From the NCBI GenBank assembly GCA_029859385.1, contig JAOUDF010000097.1:1-9359 (forward strand): a DNA stretch of 9,359 nt. The letters are read 5' to 3'. Every line of letters begins with the position of its first letter. The first letter of the stretch is position 1. Shown here one piece after another: positions 5,113 to 9,359 of this stretch. The position numbers were made by a program, and so were the translations under genes. A model generated the notes under the pieces. The model worked only from the letters and a program-made list of their open reading frames with translations, was not told the origin of the DNA and searched no databases. This DNA is from Nitrospirota bacterium (GTDB taxonomy: Bacteria > Nitrospirota > JAOUDF01).

Positions 5113-6216
5113 GTGGCGGCCATCCTCGATGCACGCAACCTCACTGTCCAACGGGGAGAGTCGTTTGCGCTCAACGTCCCCGAAATCGAAATTGAAGACG
5201 GTGAGGTGCTGGCCCTCATCGGCCCCAACGGGTCGGGGAAGAGCACCCTCCTTCAGGCCCTCGCCCTTCTGTTGCCCCCCCTGTCGGGAGAGATCGTATT
5301 CGAAGGTCGTCGTATCGGCCCGGCCACAGGACAGCAGGAGCTTATTTCCCTCCGGCGGCGGATGGCGGTGGTCTTTCAGGAGCCGCTTCTGTTCGACACC
5401 ACCGTATTCGAGAACATCGCATCGGGCCTGAAGATCAGGGGCCTGGGCAAAAAAGAGATCGCCCAGCGGATTGCACCGTGGCTCGACCAGCTCGGTATCG
5501 CGCATCTGGCAGAATGCTCCGCAAAGAAGCTCTCCGGCGGTGAGGCCCAGCGGGTAAGCCTCGCCAGGGCGCTGGTGCTGGAGCCGCGCATCCTGTTTCT
5601 CGACGAACCCTTCGCCGCCCTCGATGCGCCGACGCGGGAGAAATTAACCGATGACCTTGAAGCGATCTTCAAAAAGACGAAACTGACCACCCTCTTCGTG
5701 ACCCACGACCGCAACGAGGCGCTCCGGCTCGGAGACCGCATCGGTGTCATGTTCGGCGGTAGGCTGCGGCAGATCGGCGCGCCGGAAGAGGTCTTCGGCT
5801 CACCCGTCGATGAAGAGACGGCCCGGTTCGTGGGAGTGGAGAACATACTGCACGGGACAGTCGTCTCCTGCGATGAAGGGCTCTCTCACGTAAGCGTCCG
5901 CGGGGCCGATGTGCAGGTGGCGGAAGTGCTTCCCGAGGGTGAGCATTGTTTGATCTGCATCCGGCCGGAGGATGTAACCCTTTCAAGACCGGACGAGGCG
6001 AAGAAGACGTCCAGCGCCAGAAACCGACTTGCCGGGGTGGTGCAGAACATTGTTCCGATGGGGACGCTGTCTCGCGTTACCCTTCAATGTGGCTCGTGCG
6101 GTATATCCCTCTCGGCGCTCATTACCCGGCAGTCGCTGCGGGAGCTTTCATTGAAAGAGGGTGAGCCGGTAGTGGCGAGCTTCAAGGCTACGGCGGCGCA
6201 TGCGATCAGGAAATAA
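5113..6216 (+). CDS. tupC: Tungstate ABC transporter ATP-binding protein with C-terminal TOBE-like domain, TupC
   Basis: This 367-residue cytoplasmic ATPase powers tungstate import through TupB. It shows Walker A GPNGSGKST (37-45), Q-loop FQEPLLFD (88-95), signature LSGGEAQ (140-146), Walker B LFLDEP (161-166) and switch histidine VTHDR (196-200). A C-terminal extension of about 130 residues ends in a TOBE-like oxyanion-binding segment (roughly 305-363, RNRLAGVVQNI through EPVVASFKA), as in ModC-type importers, where it may bind substrate and inhibit transport. The start is GTG one base after the tupB stop, so the two are almost certainly translationally coupled; purine-rich AGAAGAGGCGG lies within the tupB end. 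No terminator is visible after the stop. All catalytic motifs are intact. Confidence 0.92.
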   Translation: MAAILDARNLTVQRGESFALNVPEIEIEDGEVLALIGPNGSGKSTLLQALALLLPPLSGEIVFEGRRIGPATGQQELISLRRRMAVVFQEPLLFDTTVFENIASGLKIRGLGKKEIAQRIAPWLDQLGIAHLAECSAKKLSGGEAQRVSLARALVLEPRILFLDEPFAALDAPTREKLTDDLEAIFKKTKLTTLFVTHDRNEALRLGDRIGVMFGGRLRQIGAPEEVFGSPVDEETARFVGVENILHGTVVSCDEGLSHVSVRGADVQVAEVLPEGEHCLICIRPEDVTLSRPDEAKKTSSARNRLAGVVQNIVPMGTLSRVTLQCGSCGISLSALITRQSLRELSLKEGEPVVASFKATAAHAIRK

Positions 6217-6260
6217 TCAATAGCGCCCGACAACGGCTCCGAGGTAATGTTTGAGACTCG

Positions 6261-6289
6261 TTGACAGGTCGCAAGTCGCGCGCTATGGT
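6261..6289 (+). promoter_or_regulatory. Sigma70-type promoter for the exported hypothetical protein
   Basis: TTGACA (6261-6266) is a perfect -35 box. Exactly 17 bases later comes TATGGT (6284-6289), matching four of six -10 positions. A start near 6296 would leave a leader of about 28 bases that includes the ribosome site GAAGGA. This gives the downstream gene its own transcription, separate from the tungstate operon. Confidence 0.6.
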
Positions 6290-6324
6290 TCCGTTTATCT
6301 AATAACTGATTCTGGTGAAGGAAC

Positions 6325-6894
6325 ATGAAAATATTAGATGTCATCATTGCCGTTCAGATCATCTTTTTGGTGCTAGTAAGCGCGACTGGAGCCGAGGAGG
6401 TCAGACTTGAAGGGGTGCCTCTAGATGAATACAATGCGAAACTATCACTTAACATGATCATATCTACCCATGAAGGTAAAGGAACTGGATACTACTCGGT
6501 CAATAAAGATGGCTTACTTGACGGGCCATTTCGGCTGGAGGCCAGGGAATCTGGTTACGAGCAGCAGGTTGACGCCAGCTACTCATTCCATTCAACCGTG
6601 GGCGGACGCTTCAAGAAAGGTTCAAAAGATAGCGTATGGAAGTACCAATATAGATATGACGACGGCATTGACCTGTATGAAGACCATGTAATCGAGGTGG
6701 TTTACGAAGAGAACAAATGCATGGAAAGCGTATTCCGGGGCCGCATGGGCTACGTCATGCCTGTAACCGAATACGTATTTCACGATGAGCGGTTTTGCAC
6801 TCCGGAGGCTATACGAAGTAGAGCTTGGCAATTGTGGAGCGAGGTATACCAGGAACACAAGAAACACGAAAAGGGGGACGTTGTTTCCCAATGA
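6325..6894 (+). CDS. Exported protein of unknown function with MORN-like segments
   Basis: I do not recognise a named family. The 189-residue product has a signal peptide (MKILDVIIAVQIIFLVLVSATGA, likely cleaved near residue 23 before EEVRLEG), so it is exported, with no lipobox. The mature part is rich in aromatic and charged residues. Two stretches, KDGLLDGPFRLEARESG (61-77) and GGRFKKGSKDSVWKYQYRY (93-111), resemble the glycine/aromatic pattern of MORN_2/YwqK-type repeats, but weakly. Two cysteines (about 132 and 158) could form a disulfide. The start is supported by GGTGAAGGA upstream and by the promoter at 6261-6289. Base composition is visibly more AT-rich than the tup genes and codon choice is looser, which suggests acquisition by transfer. 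It is real as a gene; the function is unknown. Confidence 0.7.
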   Translation: MKILDVIIAVQIIFLVLVSATGAEEVRLEGVPLDEYNAKLSLNMIISTHEGKGTGYYSVNKDGLLDGPFRLEARESGYEQQVDASYSFHSTVGGRFKKGSKDSVWKYQYRYDDGIDLYEDHVIEVVYEENKCMESVFRGRMGYVMPVTEYVFHDERFCTPEAIRSRAWQLWSEVYQEHKKHEKGDVVSQ

Positions 6895-6933
6895 TGCTTG
6901 TTCAATCAAGTGGCCATTAAATTGCGTTCAAGG

Positions 6934-6943
6934 TAAGCGCTTA
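6934..6943. promoter_or_regulatory. 10-bp palindrome before the cupin start
   Basis: TAAGCGCTTA is a perfect palindrome ten bases before the cupin ATG, roughly where a ribosome site should be. It might be an operator or a small hairpin affecting initiation, but a palindrome of this size is easily met by chance. Confidence 0.2.
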
Positions 6944-6953
6944 AAGTCAGAGA

Positions 6954-7466
6954 ATGATTCCACCAAAGACCGAAGAACTCATCGCCCGCTACAATCTTGC
7001 ACCCCACCCCGAAGGCGGCTGGTACCGCGAGTTTCATCGCTCCGACGTCTCCGTTGGCATCCTGCCCGGCTATGCGGGTGAGAGGACGGCCCTGACCGCA
7101 ATCTATTTTCTGCTGGCAAAGGGGGACTTTTCAGCCTTTCACCGCGTGCTGGGCGAAGAGGTATGGGTACACCTGGCCGGTGATCCGCTGGAACTGGTGC
7201 TGCTGGATAAGGAGCCGAGATCTATCACGCTGGCCCCTGCAGGCAGCGGCGAGCCGGTTGCCCCGGTTGCTATCGTCCCGCCCAACGTTCTTCAGGCCGC
7301 CCGCACCACCGGCGACTACACGCTGGTCACCTGCCTTGTGGCGCCGGGGTTTGACTTTGCCGATTTCTCCATGCCGTCGCGGGAGGAGTTGTTGAGGGAG
7401 TATCCGGGGTGTGGGGAGGTGATAAAGGTGTTTACAAGAGAGACGAGTGAGGGGGGGCTGGTCTAG
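6954..7466 (+). CDS. Cupin-superfamily protein, DUF985 type
   Basis: This 170-residue protein matches the DUF985 cupin family, small cytoplasmic beta-barrels related to epimerase/sugar-binding cupins with no firmly assigned reaction. The signature is visible: HPEGGWYREFHRSD (18-31), TALTAIYFLLAKGDFSAFHR (45-64), GEEVWVHLAGDPLELVLLD (67-85), VPPNVLQAA (108-116) and the closing YTLVTCLVAPGFDFADFSM (122-140). His63, Glu69 and His73 are candidate metal-facing residues. The length is normal. The ATG at 6954 begins right before the conserved N-terminal helix but has only a weak ribosome site. A 10-bp palindrome TAAGCGCTTA (6934-6943) lies just upstream. Composition returns to the GC-rich pattern of the core genes. 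The family is well supported; the substrate is unknown. Confidence 0.85.
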   Translation: MIPPKTEELIARYNLAPHPEGGWYREFHRSDVSVGILPGYAGERTALTAIYFLLAKGDFSAFHRVLGEEVWVHLAGDPLELVLLDKEPRSITLAPAGSGEPVAPVAIVPPNVLQAARTTGDYTLVTCLVAPGFDFADFSMPSREELLREYPGCGEVIKVFTRETSEGGLV

Positions 7467-7467
7467 G

Positions 7468-7686
7468 TTAACGATTTGAGAATATGAAGGCTGTGGCCAA
7501 ATATACGAGCGCTATGCTCACTAGCATGCCTGCGACCCCGATACACACATCCCAGATAATGTAGATTGTTTTTTCGTGTTTCCAGTCTCTATGTTTAGCT
7601 TGTCGGTACGATGGAGACAATAGGTATCGCCATCCACCGAAACCTGTTTTGATCCATTCAACGATTTCACCGGCTTCGCCGACCAT
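7468..7686 (-). CDS. Small single-pass membrane protein, unknown function
   Basis: I recognise no family. The 72-residue product has a soluble, mixed-charge N-terminal half (MVGEAGEIVEWIKTGFGGWRYLL, then the basic SYRQAKHRDWKHEK) and a long hydrophobic segment near residues 41-69 (TIYIIWDVCIGVAGMLVSIA onward), ending in SNR. The positive residues just before the segment suggest the N-terminus stays in the cytoplasm. A good ribosome site, GGGAGAG, stands four bases before the ATG on the minus strand and argues for a genuine gene. It converges on the cupin gene, with one base between the two stop codons, and is more AT-rich than the core genes. Confidence 0.55.
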   Translation of the reverse strand: MVGEAGEIVEWIKTGFGGWRYLLSPSYRQAKHRDWKHEKTIYIIWDVCIGVAGMLVSIALVYLATAFIFSNR

Positions 7687-7719
7687 TTTCTCTCCCGACG
7701 ATTTTCTTGTATTCCTAGC

Positions 7720-7796
7720 TCAAAACCCTATTTTTTTTTCTTCGTCTTCGGCGATGCCTTGAGCTGCCGGACGGCGTCGAATCTCTGATGAATTCG
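7720..7796 (-). pseudogene. Remnant of a gene C-terminus, possibly an ORF6N-domain protein, with a frameshift in an A9 run
   Basis: On the minus strand, the translation RFDAVRQLKASPKTKKKK ends in TAG right after nine A's (T-run at 7731-7739). Shifting one base within the run replaces the stop by I-G-F-stop (TGA at 7720-7722). From memory, a tail of the form F-x-A-[IV]-R-Q-L-x-x-x-P-x-x-x-[KR]-K-I-G-F is typical of ORF6N-domain proteins of Geobacter-like genomes. Upstream of it the frame runs into the palindromic repeat pair and loses any sense, with no start codon or ribosome site. I read it as the eroded end of a lost gene; the family assignment is tentative. Confidence 0.35.
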
Positions 7797-7805
7797 AAAA
7801 AAGTT

Positions 7806-7881
7806 GTCACCCCGGTGAAAGCCGGGGTCCAGAAGATTGAAGAAGTCTAAGCTACTGGATTCCGGCTTTCGCCGGAATGAC
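7806..7881. repeat. Palindromic repeat pair, 27-nt family, second copy
   Basis: The layout is the same as at 4325-4402: units 7806-7832 and (reversed) 7855-7881, with 22 bases between them. The right unit is identical to the right unit of the first copy over all 27 bases. The left unit has arms CCCCGG/CCGGGG instead of CACCGG/CCGGTG, again changing both sides of the stem together. The flank AAAAAGT just left of the pair is also shared, so the mobile or amplified unit is probably longer than the two palindromes. It lies between the gene remnant and ychJ. Confidence 0.85.
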
Positions 7882-7988
7882 GAGGCATCATTGCCAAGAC
7901 TTTCTGTGAGATCATCTATCTTTAAGATCACAATTTGTGATTTCAAGATGACGATACCATGAGCAGAGTCCATTACCTTTTCGTATTA
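7882..7988. other. Short non-coding stretch with an AT-rich dyad downstream of ychJ
   Basis: With the remnant and repeat pair this makes up a 300-base interval lacking an intact gene. A perfect dyad ATCACAA-T-TTGTGAT occupies 7927-7941, downstream of ychJ in its own direction. A frame crossing it reads plausibly at first but runs into the repeats, so I do not call a gene. The dyad could be a regulator site or part of a transcript end; no T-run follows it on the minus strand. Confidence 0.3.
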
Positions 7989-7992
7989 CGGG

Positions 7993-8481
7993 CTACTGCC
8001 CGCAACACTTCTTGTATTTCTTCCCACTGCCGCACGGGCACGGATCATTGCGGCCCGCCTTGGGGGCTATGCGAACAACGGGCTTTGTGGTCCGGAGTTG
8101 CCCGTCAGTGAAGTACCAGGTCCCGTTCTCCTTCTTGAACGACGACAGCTCCCGGTGCTCCTTCTTCAGCCCCTTTTCCGAAAAGATTGCGACAAACTCG
8201 ACCTGGCCTTCATCGTCTTCGGGCCCGCCCTTGGTGGTATTCAGTATTTCGAAGCCGTGCCACTGAGCGTTGTCTGCCCAGGTGCGGGTGCTCTTCTCGT
8301 CGTAGTCCTGGCGGCTGTCGGGATGCAGGGACGTGCCGATATATTCGATCTCTTTTTTAACATAGGCGCTGTACCGCGACCGCATGAGCTGCTCGGCTGT
8401 CTGGGCCGGTTTTTCGCCCTTTATGATGGGCTGGCAGCAATCCGCATAGGCTTTGTTGGAACCGCAGGGGCATAACTCCAT
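7993..8481 (-). CDS. ychJ: YchJ family protein with N- and C-terminal SEC-C zinc motifs
   Basis: This 162-residue cytoplasmic protein belongs to the YchJ (UPF0225) family. Each end carries a C-x-C-x8-C-C SEC-C motif that should bind one zinc: Cys4, Cys6, Cys15, Cys16 in ELCPCGSNKAYADCC, and Cys148, Cys150, Cys159, Cys160 in DPCPCGSGKKYKKCC. The middle is the NTF2-like YchJ core (TAEQLMRSRYSAYVKKEIEY at 28-47; TWADNAQWHGFEIL at 67-80; VEFVAIF at 94-100; WYFTDGQ at 122-128). The biochemical role is not established. The start has GGAG eight bases upstream (8487-8490). It follows der in the same direction after a short gap and is probably co-transcribed with it. All eight zinc ligands are present. 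Confidence 0.9.
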   Translation of the reverse strand: MELCPCGSNKAYADCCQPIIKGEKPAQTAEQLMRSRYSAYVKKEIEYIGTSLHPDSRQDYDEKSTRTWADNAQWHGFEILNTTKGGPEDDEGQVEFVAIFSEKGLKKEHRELSSFKKENGTWYFTDGQLRTTKPVVRIAPKAGRNDPCPCGSGKKYKKCCGQ

Positions 8482-8535
8482 ATCTACTCCTTGTCAAAGT
8501 TACTCATGTTTGGCCATTGTTAAAACCGGCTCTCT

Positions 8536-9359
8536 CTATTTTCTTCTGAAAAACATCTTTATCGGCGTTCCCTCAAACCCGAAGGCCTCGCGAAGCTGGT
8601 TTTCCAGGTATCGCTTGTATGAGAAGTGGATGCCGTCAGGGTGGTTGCAGAAGAGGGAGAAGGCGGGCGGCTCGGTGCCGACCTGGGTGATGTAGTTGAT
8701 CTTGACCGGCTTGTTGCCCATGGAGGGCGGCCGGTGAGCGATGATGGCCCTCTGGAGGGTGTCATTGAGGGTGGCGGTGCTGACTTTCTTTCTCCGCGTT
8801 GCCACAATCTCGGCGGCCAGGGGCAGTATCTTGGCGATCCGCTGCTTCGTGGCGGCCGAGACGAAGACAACCTCCGCGTAATCGGCGAACTTGAGCTGAA
8901 AGCGGACCTGCTGCTCGTACTTCTTCGCCGTCATGGTCTCCTTGTTTTCAACCAGGTCCCACTTGTTGACGGCAATGATCATCCCCTTGCCTGCCTCGTG
9001 GATGAGCCCGGCGACCTTGGAATCCTGCTCGGTGCCCCCTTCGGTGGCGTCGACGAGAAGCACGGCTACGTCGCACCGCTCGATGGCCCGCATGGCCCGC
9101 ATGACGCTGTATTTCTCCACCCCCTGCGATACCTTGCCGCGGCTGCGGATACCGGCGGTGTCGATGATGACATATTTCTTCCGGCTATAGGTGACCAGCG
9201 AGTCGACGGCGTCGCGGGTGGTGCCGGGGATGTTGCTGGCGATCATCCGGTCTTCGCCCAGGAGGGCGTTGACCATGGACGACTTGCCGACGTTGGGGCG
9301 GCCGACGATGGCGATGCGGGGGATGTCGGGGTTTACCTCCTCCTTCGGCACCTCGGGGA
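8536..9359 (-). CDS. der: Ribosome-assembly GTPase Der (EngA), C-terminal part
   Basis: The gene runs off the right edge, so its beginning is missing; about 274 codons are visible of a family usually near 440. Der is an essential tandem GTPase for large-subunit ribosome maturation. The visible part is the second GTPase domain: G1 GRPNVGKSS, switch threonine in PGTTRD, G3 DTAG, G4 NKWD and G5-like SAATK. It is followed by the KH-like C-terminal domain (RAIIAHRPPSMGNKP, then YITQVGTEPPAFSLFCN and KRYLENQLREAFGFEGTP) and the basic end FFRRK. The GTG at 9349-9351 lies inside the interdomain linker, where the frame continues outward as PEV, so it is not the start. The first GTPase domain must lie outside the window. 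All GTP-binding motifs seen are intact. Confidence 0.93.
   Translation of the reverse strand, partial: PEVPKEEVNPDIPRIAIVGRPNVGKSSMVNALLGEDRMIASNIPGTTRDAVDSLVTYSRKKYVIIDTAGIRSRGKVSQGVEKYSVMRAMRAIERCDVAVLLVDATEGGTEQDSKVAGLIHEAGKGMIIAVNKWDLVENKETMTAKKYEQQVRFQLKFADYAEVVFVSAATKQRIAKILPLAAEIVATRRKKVSTATLNDTLQRAIIAHRPPSMGNKPVKINYITQVGTEPPAFSLFCNHPDGIHFSYKRYLENQLREAFGFEGTPIKMFFRRK

Noticed and set aside
4326..5246. 306-residue minus-strand frame across tupB and the repeat pair
   Set aside because: It includes the translation of the palindromic repeat (CHSGESRNP) and low-complexity charged sequence opposite tupB, so it is not a gene.
7728..7973. 81-residue minus-strand frame between the small membrane gene and ychJ
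   Set aside because: Its middle is the translated repeat pair (SSFRRKPES and DPGFHRGD), so the frame as a whole is not a gene; only its last part is kept, as a possible remnant.
7989..8002. CGGGC-TACT-GCCCG hairpin as ychJ terminator
   Set aside because: It includes the last codons of ychJ, is only five pairs long and is not followed by a U-tract on the minus strand.

Overview
The window reads as chromosomal DNA of a GC-rich Gram-negative, anaerobe-type bacterium. The best guess is a Geobacter-like member of the Desulfuromonadota (former Deltaproteobacteria). The clues are a complete tungstate (tup) transport operon led by a helix-turn-helix/binding-protein-like regulator, a ribosome hibernation factor fused to a cold-shock domain, an ADP-forming acyl-CoA synthetase subunit, and two families of short paired palindromic repeats of a kind common in that group. 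This taxonomic call is an inference from gene content, not a database match.

Layout. On the minus strand at the left end is an ADP-forming acyl-CoA synthetase alpha-type subunit (4-1371) with a good sigma70-type promoter. Divergent from it is an HPF/RaiA-cold-shock fusion (1521-2069). A gap of about 350 bp with a strong hairpin follows. Then comes the tungstate cluster on the plus strand: a possible 16-residue leader peptide (2419-2469) that overlaps by ATGA the start of a one-component regulator (2466-3359), then tupA (3443-4306), tupB (4419-5111) and tupC (5113-6216). The first two spacers inside this operon are largely made of palindromic repeat pairs from two different families.

Downstream is a more accessory-looking stretch: an AT-richer exported protein of unknown function with its own consensus-like promoter (6325-6894), a DUF985-type cupin (6954-7466), a small membrane protein on the opposite strand ending 1 nt from the cupin stop (7468-7686), a gene remnant with a broken reading frame (about 7720-7796), and a second copy of the 27-nt repeat pair (7806-7881). 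The right end returns to core genes on the minus strand: a YchJ/SEC-C protein (7993-8481) and the C-terminal part of the ribosome-assembly GTPase Der (8536 to beyond the window end).

How the genes work together. TupA binds tungstate in the periplasm, TupB forms the inner-membrane channel and TupC is the ATPase with a C-terminal TOBE-like domain. The upstream regulator joins a DNA-binding head to a domain related to periplasmic anion-binding proteins, so it plausibly senses cytoplasmic tungstate or molybdate and controls its own operon. I see no radically new system. The most notable points are the possible leader peptide coupled to the regulator, the covarying palindromic pairs filling operon spacers (one of which leaves tupB without a visible Shine-Dalgarno), and the eroded gene next to the second repeat pair.
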